Assembly (NCBI RefSeq): GCF_042652645.1
Contig: NZ_JBHSGU010000005.1
Span: 605,470 to 669,469 of the forward strand
DNA length: 64,000 bases
Reading direction: 5' to 3'
DNA from: Glaciecola siphonariae
GTDB lineage: Bacteria > Pseudomonadota > Gammaproteobacteria > Enterobacterales > Alteromonadaceae
Each line of letters opens with the position of its first letter. Position 1 is the first letter of the stretch. The notes below the pieces were generated by a model. It worked only from the letters and a program-made list of their open reading frames with translations. It did not search any database and was not told the origin of the DNA. Positions 1 through 8,358 of the stretch are shown one piece after another. The position numbers were made by a program, and so were the translations under genes.

Positions 1-174
1 GTTATCAAATCCGGGGACATTAATTGGCGAGTGAAGGTCTTGCGCCAACACCCTCCCTAGCGCATCAACCAATTGCAGAGATTCAGTGTGTTCAAGGCCT
101 TTGACTAGCGCTGATATACGCAATTTAGCTTCATCAATTGGCATTAGGCCGGGTTGTTCACATGACGCCATCAT
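1..174 (-). CDS. moeA: Molybdopterin molybdenumtransferase MoeA, N-terminal part (cut by window edge)
   Basis: Reading the minus strand from 174 gives 58 codons running off the window start without a stop. The peptide opens MMASCEQPG and continues with ALGRVLAQD and ends at a PGFDN motif, the typical MoeA N-terminus (usually continuing as FDNSAMDGYA). MoeA inserts molybdate into adenylylated molybdopterin in the last step of molybdenum cofactor synthesis in the cytoplasm. A GAGGGA-like ribosome-binding site lies just upstream; either of two adjacent ATGs could start it. The rest of the gene is outside the window. Confidence 0.85.
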   Translation of the reverse strand, partial: MMASCEQPGLMPIDEAKLRISALVKGLEHTESLQLVDALGRVLAQDLHSPINVPGFDN

Positions 175-205
175 TAACCATCCCTCACAATAAAATAACA
201 GGCAT

Positions 206-233
206 AAAAAAAGCGACTATAAAGTCGCTTTTT
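206..233 (-). terminator. Rho-independent terminator of the cold-shock gene
   Basis: An 11-bp perfect stem (208-218 paired with 223-233, core AAGCGACT/AGTCGCTT) with a 4-nt loop lies downstream of the cold-shock gene. Read on the minus strand, the stem is followed by a T run. It could also work in the other direction, but the gene to the left diverges from it. Confidence 0.8.
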
Positions 234-284
234 GGTGTTTAGTTTCAAGTTTACTGCCTAAACAGTATCTTGATACGCTGCTAA

Positions 285-494
285 TTAAAGAGCAACGATG
301 TTTTCTGCTTGAGGGCCTTTTTGACCGTCTGTAACAGTAAACTCAACTTTTTGACCTTCTGCTAAGGTTTTGAAACCGTCGCCAGAAATTGCGCTGAAGT
401 GTGCAAACACGTCAGGACCTGATTCTTGAGCGATAAAGCCGAAGCCTTTTGATTCGTTAAACCACTTTACTGTACCGTTAGTTCTGTTAGACAT
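285..494 (-). CDS. Cold-shock protein, CspA family
   Basis: A 69-residue single cold-shock domain protein starting MSNRTNGTVKWFNESKG. It contains the two nucleic-acid-binding motifs, RNP1 (KGFGFI) and RNP2 (VFAHF), so it should bind single-stranded RNA/DNA as an RNA chaperone. The frame is open further upstream to 551, but the start at 494 is preferred: it has an AGGAT ribosome-binding site and gives the usual family length and N-terminus. The roughly 220 bp to the next gene leave room for the long 5' leader typical of cspA-type mRNAs. The paralogue letter cannot be assigned. Confidence 0.95.
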   Translation of the reverse strand: MSNRTNGTVKWFNESKGFGFIAQESGPDVFAHFSAISGDGFKTLAEGQKVEFTVTDGQKGPQAENIVAL

Positions 495-731
495 AATAAT
501 ATCCTGTTGTAAAAAAATTTGATTATTAAAAGTGCCGCAATGCAATTGCAATTAGGCGTTGTAGCTGAAATTAGAGACTGATACTTAGTTACTGCAGGAC
601 GTGTATTACGAATAAAACCGCGTAATGTAGGTTAAAGAATAGACTTCTCTCTAGCTGGCGCATAATATACCGAAACAATTAGTGCTTGTAAAACATTTAT
701 TTTCTGTAATCGTTAAAATAATCTTTTTATA

Positions 732-3158
732 TCAACGATTTTCTAGCCGATTGTAATCTAAATATCCGGCCTCTACTTTTACACCATTTTCAATAAACGC
801 ATGCATACGGTCGCTAAATTCCCAAAACGCAGGGTTGGTTCTGCGCATGCCATATTTATTCATAAGCGCCGTGTAATCTTCCGACGTTTTCATTGCTAGC
901 ACCTCAGTAACAAAGGTATCTAGGTCATTCACCGACACCCGCATAAGGGCGTTTGGGTAAGAGCCTACTAAGCCGCTCAGCACCGTCACGTTATGTTCTG
1001 TTGGCAACAATTCTAACTGTTCACCAAACATCGACGTCACGCTTTTGTGTGCATTGTTTTTTATGAGCGAGACATAATTGTAGCTGTCTTTGCCTGTTTG
1101 AATTTCAATCATTGTTAGCTCAGCAAGATGCTGCACCCCTTTTCCTTTAAACGCTTGCAAACGCGTAAGTGCCGCGGCTACCTTATCATTGTGTATATTG
1201 CGAAGGTCGTGGCGGTGAGTTAAGGCAGGGCCAAGATGTGCTTTCAATTTTGCGTAAAGCTCACGCTTAGGATCAGCTGTCGCATATTCTATTGAAGTAC
1301 CGACTTTGGCGTAATACGAAGCATCTGCAAAGTATTCGCGTACTTCCTTTTGATCGCCTTGATACCATGTATTAATCGCTGTGTTGCGCGTATCTTCTGG
1401 CAGAAAGTCTAAAAATAGATTTTCACCGTCCATGCGCAAAAAATCCATATATAAACGGCTCAACAGCTGATGCCCAGCGTTGCCATAAACGTCATATCCA
1501 GCTACCAACAAATAATAAATCCGCTCTAACAGCGGGTAATCAATCACCCAAGCTGTCTTTGGGTTTTGCCCTAGCAGTCCTTTGTGTACCGATGCATTGT
1601 CAAAATGCCTAAATACTGTGAGGGCTGCATTGTTATTGAACGGCGTCTGCTGATTGTTCTCGGCTTGGATGTTATATTTTGAAGGTTTACCGTTCCATAT
1701 GATTTGTTCGTTAATTTTTAAACCGTCTTGGTCTTTACTAACAAAATTATCGACGATGAACTGCTGCTTTTCTTTTGCTGCAAGCTTGGCTTTCTCGGCA
1801 TATCTCATCCAATTCGTTAGCGGCATAAAAATATCTTCTTGCGCACTGGGCAGTTCAAGCTGGTCGGCTTGAATATCGACATGCTGCGCCAACTTTTGAT
1901 TAATGGGCAAGTCGGGGTTCACAAAAAACACCCAAAAATGATCGCGGATAACATTTACCGCTACCTGCCCTCTGCAAACCGGCCCTTTAATAAAATTCAT
2001 AATAATGAATTGCGCTTCGTCTAGCATAAATTTATAGCGCGCCTCTAGGGGCAGTTGCTCAAATGCTTTGAAGGGATTGGCTGCAACTTTCTCAGAATAG
2101 TCTGGTAAATAGCGTACTTCGTAGGTGGCTTGGTAAAACAGCTCGTTCCATCTATCTTTGCGCGCCTGATTTAAGGCATAAGGTAGGTGCGTTTTGCGAA
2201 CAATCGTTTCTAAATACGGTACCAGTCGATAATATACCCGTTCATTGCTGCTCTTGTTGCCATATGGCGGGTCATATGGTCGGCGGGTTGCAATCAGCTC
2301 TACCGGTTGACCTGGCGCTGATGACGAGCGAACCAAACGAAAATACTGCGGCTGCTGAGTATCATCCTCCAACTCACTAAAATAAATATTTGCCAAAAAT
2401 AGGTGTTCGTAAATATATCGATTTACAAGCTGCTGCTTACGCGCTGGGCCATTCAAAAATGCTTCCCACTGCTTGATTTTTTCAAGATATGGCGCTGGCA
2501 AACTCTGACGGGCAGTGTATCTCGCTCCCTGCTCTAACCACGTCTTTAATATAGTCTGCTCGGCACTCGCTAAGCCTGGCAAGGCATAGGGCATGCCCCA
2601 TAATGGATTGTCTTGCGTGTATAGATGCATTTGTTCTGGACTTGCGCAGACCTCAGTGCGGTCATAACCAAGCGTAAAATCGTCAGGCAATATATCGGTA
2701 CTGGGCTGAGGATGTTTCTCTTTTAAGCTCAATAGCTGGTACATCAAACTCGCATCTTTGTTTGCTTGGACACTACTGCCGTGCTCGTTTAACACCGGAA
2801 AAAATGCTTTCTCGCGCCATTTTTCTGTACTTTGAGCGTCTTCAAACAGGCGCGTCAGAGGCGCATGGTTAATGCGCGCTGCATTATAAACTTTACTTTT
2901 TGAGGCGCCGCGATCAATGCCCTCAACAGCCGTCATTTTTAACTGACACGGTGCATCAAAACAGCTGTGGCAAACTACACATCGCTGTTCCACTACCGGC
3001 TTAACGTCCTGCCAATAGTCAATATTGTCCTCGGGTAAATCGCTCACAATACGCTGCTGGGGCTGCGCTGCACCGAAGCGATCCTGTAAATCAGATGCAG
3101 CTAGCGTTGCACAAGCGGCAATCAAACATATCCCTAAAGTAAGGTAAAATGGCTTCAT
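732..3158 (-). CDS. cti: Fatty acid cis/trans isomerase, periplasmic haem protein
   Basis: An 808-residue protein of the Cti family, which converts cis unsaturated membrane phospholipid acyl chains to trans without a double-bond shift, stiffening the membrane under solvent or heat stress. The N-terminus carries an export signal with a possible lipobox (IAAC, residues 13-16). A c-type haem site CVVCH (residues 60-64) sits in the family-typical context CVVCHSCFDAPCQLK. Length matches known Cti proteins (about 760-810). The gene stands alone, with the cold-shock gene downstream and a divergent alcohol dehydrogenase upstream. No frameshift is seen. Confidence 0.93.
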   Translation of the reverse strand: MKPFYLTLGICLIAACATLAASDLQDRFGAAQPQQRIVSDLPEDNIDYWQDVKPVVEQRCVVCHSCFDAPCQLKMTAVEGIDRGASKSKVYNAARINHAPLTRLFEDAQSTEKWREKAFFPVLNEHGSSVQANKDASLMYQLLSLKEKHPQPSTDILPDDFTLGYDRTEVCASPEQMHLYTQDNPLWGMPYALPGLASAEQTILKTWLEQGARYTARQSLPAPYLEKIKQWEAFLNGPARKQQLVNRYIYEHLFLANIYFSELEDDTQQPQYFRLVRSSSAPGQPVELIATRRPYDPPYGNKSSNERVYYRLVPYLETIVRKTHLPYALNQARKDRWNELFYQATYEVRYLPDYSEKVAANPFKAFEQLPLEARYKFMLDEAQFIIMNFIKGPVCRGQVAVNVIRDHFWVFFVNPDLPINQKLAQHVDIQADQLELPSAQEDIFMPLTNWMRYAEKAKLAAKEKQQFIVDNFVSKDQDGLKINEQIIWNGKPSKYNIQAENNQQTPFNNNAALTVFRHFDNASVHKGLLGQNPKTAWVIDYPLLERIYYLLVAGYDVYGNAGHQLLSRLYMDFLRMDGENLFLDFLPEDTRNTAINTWYQGDQKEVREYFADASYYAKVGTSIEYATADPKRELYAKLKAHLGPALTHRHDLRNIHNDKVAAALTRLQAFKGKGVQHLAELTMIEIQTGKDSYNYVSLIKNNAHKSVTSMFGEQLELLPTEHNVTVLSGLVGSYPNALMRVSVNDLDTFVTEVLAMKTSEDYTALMNKYGMRRTNPAFWEFSDRMHAFIENGVKVEAGYLDYNRLENR

Positions 3159-3377
3159 GTTTTGGTGAACTCTTTTAGTGAATCAATTGTGGGACGACAT
3201 GCTTGCACCGGGCTTTAGCCGCGTTATGCCGCGTTGTGTCGCGCTTAAATTACAGTTAAGTATAGTCTGGAAGAAAAATCGTGTTGAATTATAGACAATT
3301 TAAGAGGTTTTGAAAGCGCAAGGCATTCAAAATATTGCACATGCTGTGATATGGTGCTCACAGACATAGGTGATGGC

Positions 3378-4562
3378 ATGCACGCATTTGAATTTAATAC
3401 AACTAAACGCATTGTTTGTGAACAAGGTGCGCTTGCTCATATCCAAGCGCATTGCGCACAGCTTGGCATTAAACGCCCTCTTGTGCTCACCGACCCAGGC
3501 ATAGAGAAGTGTGGGTTGCTGGGGCGCTTACGTTCGTATTTATCGAGCAGCAATGCATCTCACGGGCATTCGGCGTCTTTCGATTCATGTATTGTATACT
3601 CAAAAGTAGAGGCTGACCCTGACGAGCGCATCATGCGCGAAGCCACTGCGCTTGCGCTCAAAGAAAACGCCGACGGTATTATCGGTTTTGGCGGCGGCAG
3701 CGCCATGGATACCGCCAAAGTAGTATCTGTTTTAGCCACTGAAAAGCAAAACTTGAGCGCTTTATACGGTGTGGAGCAAATAACAGCGCCCCGCCTGCCC
3801 CTTATCCTTATTCCTACCACGGCAGGCACCGGTTCGGAAGTTACGCCCATTGCGATCGTTACCACCTCAAAAAGCACTAAATCAGGCATTGTTTCTCATG
3901 TTTTGCTGCCCGACATTGCCGTTCTTGATGCCGAACTCACCGTAGATTTACCCGAACACATAAGCGCAGCGACGGGAATCGATGCCATGGTGCACGCTAT
4001 AGAGGCCTATACGGGTAAACATAAAAAAAATCTGTACAGCGATATGCTTGCCAAGCAAGCCTTGCGATTATTGTCACAAAATATCGAAACCGCTACCTTT
4101 AATGGAGGCGATCTTGGTGCACGGCAAAATATGCTGCTAGGGGCCTGTTTAGCTGGACAAGCCTTTGCAAATTCACCTGTCGCCGCCGTGCACGCGCTAG
4201 CGTATCCGCTGGGTGGGCATTTTCATATTCCACATGGACTTAGCAATGCCCTAGTATTGCCTCATGTCCTTAGGTTTAATGAGCAAGTGGCCTACCCACT
4301 TTATAGTGAACTGAGTCCCTGCATCATAAAAGGCGTGTGCACAGAGCAAGACTCGATGGTATTGAGCCGCTTGTTTATCGCCCATATTGAAAGTTTAATC
4401 AGTCATTTAAAGCTTCCAAATAAACTGCACATGCTTGGAATTGAAAAGAAAGATTTGCCGATGCTCGCAAAAGACGCCATGCAGCAAACTCGCTTGCTCG
4501 TGAATAATCCAAGAGCATTAAACTATGAAGATGCTTTAGGCATATACCAACAGGCCTATTGA
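3378..4562 (+). CDS. Iron-containing alcohol dehydrogenase
   Basis: A 394-residue group III (iron-dependent) alcohol dehydrogenase, NAD(P)H-linked and cytoplasmic. Visible family features are the nucleotide-binding GFGGGSAMDTAK stretch near residue 100 and the metal-ligand region with ATGIDAMVHAIEAYTG followed by HALAYPLGGHFHIPHG, which supply the Asp and His ligands. The frame is open from 3351, but the ATG at 3378 is preferred because AGGTGA lies 5 nt upstream and the protein then starts MHAFEFNTTKRIV as homologues do. Substrate cannot be told from sequence. It lies upstream of a thioesterase gene with a 117-bp gap. Confidence 0.9.
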   Translation: MHAFEFNTTKRIVCEQGALAHIQAHCAQLGIKRPLVLTDPGIEKCGLLGRLRSYLSSSNASHGHSASFDSCIVYSKVEADPDERIMREATALALKENADGIIGFGGGSAMDTAKVVSVLATEKQNLSALYGVEQITAPRLPLILIPTTAGTGSEVTPIAIVTTSKSTKSGIVSHVLLPDIAVLDAELTVDLPEHISAATGIDAMVHAIEAYTGKHKKNLYSDMLAKQALRLLSQNIETATFNGGDLGARQNMLLGACLAGQAFANSPVAAVHALAYPLGGHFHIPHGLSNALVLPHVLRFNEQVAYPLYSELSPCIIKGVCTEQDSMVLSRLFIAHIESLISHLKLPNKLHMLGIEKKDLPMLAKDAMQQTRLLVNNPRALNYEDALGIYQQAY

Positions 4563-4679
4563 GCGTCGTTTTGATTGCACTTTGCCTATACGCTATTCCA
4601 TTGCTGCGAAAACATAAGCACGTATTAAGCTGATAAGCACATCATTAGATACAACACTATCACACGAGAATGAAATAAG

Positions 4680-5123
4680 ATGTCAAAACCTAGTGCACAT
4701 ACGCCCGACCAATATTATACCCACATTCCCATTACCACTCGCTGGATGGACAATGACATTTATGGGCATGTTAATAATGTGGTGTATTACAGCTATTTTG
4801 ACACGATTGTTAATCAGTTTCTGATAGAACGAGGCGGCTTAGATATAGCGAATGGACACAACATCGGTCTGATTGTGCACTCTAAATGTGATTATCATGC
4901 AAGCATAGCATTTCCCATTCAGATTAAAGGTGGCTTTCGGGTGAACCGTTTGGGCAATAGCTCGGTCGAATATGGGGTAGCAATTTTTGCAGACGACTCG
5001 AAAACGGCCTGCGCACAGGGCGTGTTGACCCATGTATTTGTTGAGCGAAGTTCACAAAAGCCTGTACGAATTACGGGAAAACTGCGAGCAGCGCTTGAAT
5101 CGGCGGTAATGCCTGAAATCTAG
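4680..5123 (+). CDS. Acyl-CoA thioesterase, 4HBT hotdog family
   Basis: A 147-residue hotdog-fold protein that should hydrolyse acyl-CoA thioesters in the cytoplasm. The 4-hydroxybenzoyl-CoA thioesterase signature is clear: WMDNDIYGHVNNVVYYSYFD near residues 22-41, where the second Asp of DND is the family catalytic residue and HVNN follows. Length is normal for FcbC/YbgC-like enzymes. The chain-length preference is unknown. The upstream ribosome-binding site (AATAAG) is weak. Confidence 0.88.
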   Translation: MSKPSAHTPDQYYTHIPITTRWMDNDIYGHVNNVVYYSYFDTIVNQFLIERGGLDIANGHNIGLIVHSKCDYHASIAFPIQIKGGFRVNRLGNSSVEYGVAIFADDSKTACAQGVLTHVFVERSSQKPVRITGKLRAALESAVMPEI

Positions 5124-5167
5124 TATTCAAGGGCTGGCATTTTATGTATTAATTTGAGGAAACGCTC

Positions 5168-5650
5168 ATGACGTATTGTTTTAAAAAATCTATTCAAGTG
5201 CTTTTCGCGCTTTCGGTAATCATAGGCATAGGTGCATGCGGTCAAGCTAAGCCACCAGCGACAACACAGGGTCATGGTAACGCCGAAACTTTGATTGACA
5301 CCTATTGGGAATTAACTGCACTCAATGGCAGCACCGTAACAGAGGATGTGATGGCCACAAAAAACGCCCACATCATTTTTAATGAACAAGAGAAAAGAGT
5401 CACCGGTTCTGGCGGCTGCAACCGCTTTTTTGGCAGCTATGAACATACCGAAGATGGCTCGCTTAACATAGGCGAGATTGGCGCAACTAAAATGATGTGC
5501 CCGCCAGGAACGGTAGACGAGCAAGCGTACTTTTCTGTTCTCTCAAAGGTGAATCGCTACACCATACAAGGAAATATGTTGCAGTTAGCAGGCGACGATG
5601 CACAAATAATAGCAAGCTTTGAAGCAATTAAATCTGCGCCTAACGATTGA
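5168..5650 (+). CDS. META-domain lipoprotein (HslJ-like)
   Basis: A 160-residue exported protein with a lipoprotein signal ending GIGAC (Cys24). The mature part is one META domain: it opens DTYWELTALNG, continues with GGCNRFFGSYE and has the GATKMMCPPG segment that holds the conserved Met and Cys of this family. The family includes the heat-inducible HslJ of E. coli, linked to novobiocin tolerance; the biochemical role is unknown. A GAGGAAA ribosome-binding site is present. It lies just upstream of htpX in the same direction, suggesting an envelope-stress context. Confidence 0.88.
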   Translation: MTYCFKKSIQVLFALSVIIGIGACGQAKPPATTQGHGNAETLIDTYWELTALNGSTVTEDVMATKNAHIIFNEQEKRVTGSGGCNRFFGSYEHTEDGSLNIGEIGATKMMCPPGTVDEQAYFSVLSKVNRYTIQGNMLQLAGDDAQIIASFEAIKSAPND

Positions 5651-5712
5651 AAAAACCCAAACCTAGCATCATATTATTAGGCAAGATTAAATCGGGTATG
5701 GACCCTTAATAT

Positions 5713-6582
5713 ATGAGAATTTTACTTTTTATAGGTACTAACATCGCCATCATGGCCTTGTTAAGTATTACGTTTAGTTTATTTGGTATTCAGGGTTTGC
5801 TGGCCGAAAATGGCGTTGACTTGAATTTGCAGGCATTGCTTGTTTATTCAGCCGTCATTGGCTTTGCCGGCTCGTTTATCTCGCTGTTTATTTCAAAATG
5901 GATGGCTAAGCGCAGCATGGGTGTTCATGTTATTAAGAACGCCTCAGACCCTACCGAGCGCTGGTTGGTACAAACCGTTAAATTACAGGCCGAGCGTGCA
6001 AATATTGGCATGCCAGAAGTTGGCATATTCGACCACCCCTCACCTAACGCATTTGCCACCGGATGGAATAAAAACAATGCGCTCGTGGCGGTAAGCACCG
6101 GCTTATTACAAAGCATGAAAAAAAATGAGGTAGAAGCTGTTTTAGCCCACGAAGTTAGCCATGTTGCCAATGGTGACATGGTCACTATGACCTTGATTCA
6201 AGGCGTGGTAAATACCTTTGTTGTATTCTTGTCGAGAGTCATAGGACACATAGTAGACCGAGTTGTGTTTAAGGTAGAACGGGGTCATGGACCTGCATTT
6301 TGGATAGTGTCTATTATCGCTGAAGTGATTCTTGGTATTCTCGCGATGACGATAGTGATGTGGTTTTCGCGTCGTCGAGAGTTTCGGGCGGATGAAGGTG
6401 GTGCCAAACTCGCTGGTCGTCAGAATATGATTGCTGCGCTAGAAAGCCTCAAAAAAGGTAGCGACGCGCCCAAAATGCCTGATGAAATGGCGGCTTTTGC
6501 CATTAACGCCGGCAAAATTCACAAGTTATTTGCCAGTCACCCACCCTTAGAAGACCGTATTCAGGCACTGAAAAATAGTTAG
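5713..6582 (+). CDS. htpX: Membrane zinc protease HtpX
   Basis: A 289-residue M48B integral membrane metalloprotease that degrades damaged inner-membrane proteins. The N-terminus MRILLFIGTNIAIMALLSI is typical, with two early membrane segments. The zinc site HEVSH lies at residues 146-150 within LAHEVSHVANGD, with two further hydrophobic segments (about 155-175 and 195-217) and the downstream RRREFRADEGGA segment that holds the third ligand. Length is standard. Its stop overlaps the stop of the convergent AraC gene by a few bases. In relatives it is under CpxR or heat-shock control; no operator could be identified here. Confidence 0.95.
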   Translation: MRILLFIGTNIAIMALLSITFSLFGIQGLLAENGVDLNLQALLVYSAVIGFAGSFISLFISKWMAKRSMGVHVIKNASDPTERWLVQTVKLQAERANIGMPEVGIFDHPSPNAFATGWNKNNALVAVSTGLLQSMKKNEVEAVLAHEVSHVANGDMVTMTLIQGVVNTFVVFLSRVIGHIVDRVVFKVERGHGPAFWIVSIIAEVILGILAMTIVMWFSRRREFRADEGGAKLAGRQNMIAALESLKKGSDAPKMPDEMAAFAINAGKIHKLFASHPPLEDRIQALKNS

Positions 6583-7409
6583 GCCGTAAGGTGGGTCTGT
6601 TGCCATACCTTTGGCGAAACACCCACCTTTTTACGAAAGGCTCGAGCGAGTGCCGAGCCATTTTCATACCCTACCTTTTCGGCGACCACGCTCACGGTAT
6701 CGCCTTTTAACAGAGCGTTTTGTGCCACACTCATTCGCCAGTCGGTTAAATACTCCCCTGGGGTCTCACCAACAATATCTCTAAATAAATCAGCAAATTT
6801 AGAACGTGACATAAACGCAAGCTCGGCCATGGTCTCTAAGCTCCACGGATACTCTGGCTGGGCATGAATTTGAGTAATTACGGAAGCGAGCTGCGGATGT
6901 GAAAGACCGGCAAGCATGCCTTGAGATACTTCATTGCTGTTTAGCACCTCGCGCAATACTTGAATAATAAAGATATCGCAGAGGCGATCAATCATTGGCA
7001 TGCGCCCGCACTTACTATCAAAGGCTTCTGCAAATAACCACTTAGCGGTTTTTTTTAGGTCAGGGTAACGACTTAACTGGAATTTTAAAAACTCAGGCAG
7101 GGCTTGAGCAATTGGGTTTGCGGTGACATCTTCATATTCAATAGTCGCGCAAACAAGGTCGGCCCCTTTGACGGGGTCGGGCACAATGCGATGCTTTATA
7201 CCTGTAGGAAAAAACAGCACGCTAGGCTGACCTACCGCACGCTTTTTGCCCTTATGGTCAATTAAGGTAAGCGCCCCGGATTTTAAGATATGTATGTGGC
7301 CGCGTTTTCCTTGAGGCTCGTCGAAGTCGCTCAAGCTGCATAAGTTTCCAGAAAAAAACACATCTGCATGCAGATTAAAACGCTTAAGTATTTGCGATAA
7401 ACGGTCCAC
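6579..7409 (-). CDS. AraC-family regulator with N-terminal cupin
   Basis: A 276-residue transcription factor. The first half has a cupin-like effector domain (about residues 15-120, AraC_binding/cupin_6 type). The C-terminus (about 175-275) has the two helix-turn-helix units of AraC: MAELAFMSRSKFADLFRDIV and VAEKVGYENGSALARAFRKK. A GTG start is used with AGAGAG upstream. It is divergent from the YHS-domain gene at 7608 across about 200 bp, so it may regulate itself or that gene. The effector is unknown. Confidence 0.9.
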   Translation of the reverse strand: MDRLSQILKRFNLHADVFFSGNLCSLSDFDEPQGKRGHIHILKSGALTLIDHKGKKRAVGQPSVLFFPTGIKHRIVPDPVKGADLVCATIEYEDVTANPIAQALPEFLKFQLSRYPDLKKTAKWLFAEAFDSKCGRMPMIDRLCDIFIIQVLREVLNSNEVSQGMLAGLSHPQLASVITQIHAQPEYPWSLETMAELAFMSRSKFADLFRDIVGETPGEYLTDWRMSVAQNALLKGDTVSVVAEKVGYENGSALARAFRKKVGVSPKVWQQTHLTA

Positions 7410-7607
7410 AGGCTCTCTTTTGGACGATTGGTATTATTTTAAAGACTACTTCATCCATTTTGTATAAGCAAACCTCTATCCTATGTATTGTCATCTAGCA
7501 TCACTAACAAGACAAAAGCACAGCGCTACAAATCACCGCTCTGTTTTTATTTAAATACTTAATTTACAACGCTCAGTACGAGCCTCATTTTAAAAAAGGA
7601 AACGAAC

Positions 7608-8087
7608 ATGACTTTATCTTCAATTTTACGAGCCGCTACTATTGCAGCCACCTTAGCCCTCAGCACTGTTACCTTCGCAGCCGACATTGACGTTAACGCC
7701 AATCAAAATGACTTAGCGATCAAAGGCTTCGACACCGTTGCCTACTTTACCGACGGCAAAGCCGTGAAAGGAAACGTTAACTACACAGCTACATATAAAA
7801 ATGCAATTTATCAGTTTGCGAGCGAGCAAAACCGAGACTTGTTCAAACAAAACCCAGAAAAGTATGCGCCGCAGTACGGCGGATATTGTGCATTTGGTGT
7901 CACCATGGAAAGAAAATTTGATACTGACCCAACTGCTTTTAAAATTGTAGACAACAAACTGTATTTAAACCTAAATGCCGATGTACAGAAGCGCTGGGTC
8001 ACTGATATCCCTGGGTTTGTTTCAGCGGCCGACGACAATTGGAATGGCATCAAAAGCAAAACTGATGAAGAGTTAGAATCAGAATAA
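7608..8087 (+). CDS. Exported YHS-domain protein
   Basis: A 159-residue protein with a Sec signal peptide (cleaved near TFAAD, about residue 24). The mature part has a YHS-like domain: NDLAIKGFDTVAYF, then a YKNAIYQFASEQNRDLFKQN stretch and the YGGYCAFGV motif. This family occurs in periplasmic proteins thought to bind metal or haem; the exact role is not known. It is well expressed-looking, with AAAAGGAAACGAAC before the ATG and a strong terminator about 70 bp after the stop. A divergent AraC regulator lies upstream. Confidence 0.85.
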   Translation: MTLSSILRAATIAATLALSTVTFAADIDVNANQNDLAIKGFDTVAYFTDGKAVKGNVNYTATYKNAIYQFASEQNRDLFKQNPEKYAPQYGGYCAFGVTMERKFDTDPTAFKIVDNKLYLNLNADVQKRWVTDIPGFVSAADDNWNGIKSKTDEELESE

Positions 8088-8159
8088 GCTAAAAGAGACT
8101 GCATTATTCTCAACAAAGGTAATAATGTACTTATACATAAGGCCTTTGCCTCGAAGTTG

Positions 8160-8195
8160 CGCCAGTAAGTTCCTCTAATTTACTGGCGTATTTTT
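8160..8195 (+). terminator. Rho-independent terminator of the YHS gene
   Basis: A 9-bp stem CGCCAGTAA / TTACTGGCG (8160-8168 with 8180-8188) is followed by TATTTTT. It closes the transcription unit of the YHS-domain gene and insulates the next gene. Confidence 0.8.
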
Positions 8196-8358
8196 GTGAG
8201 TGCGCCGATTGCAGCGCAAGCCTTATGATTTCACTTCTTAACCTTCGTCCATGCACTTTACAGACCTCAGATTTCAACATACTCTTGATACTTAACTAAT
8301 TTTTGACCACGTCGTTTGCATGAGGCAATGCCTCGCGGGTCAATTTGGAGAGGTCATC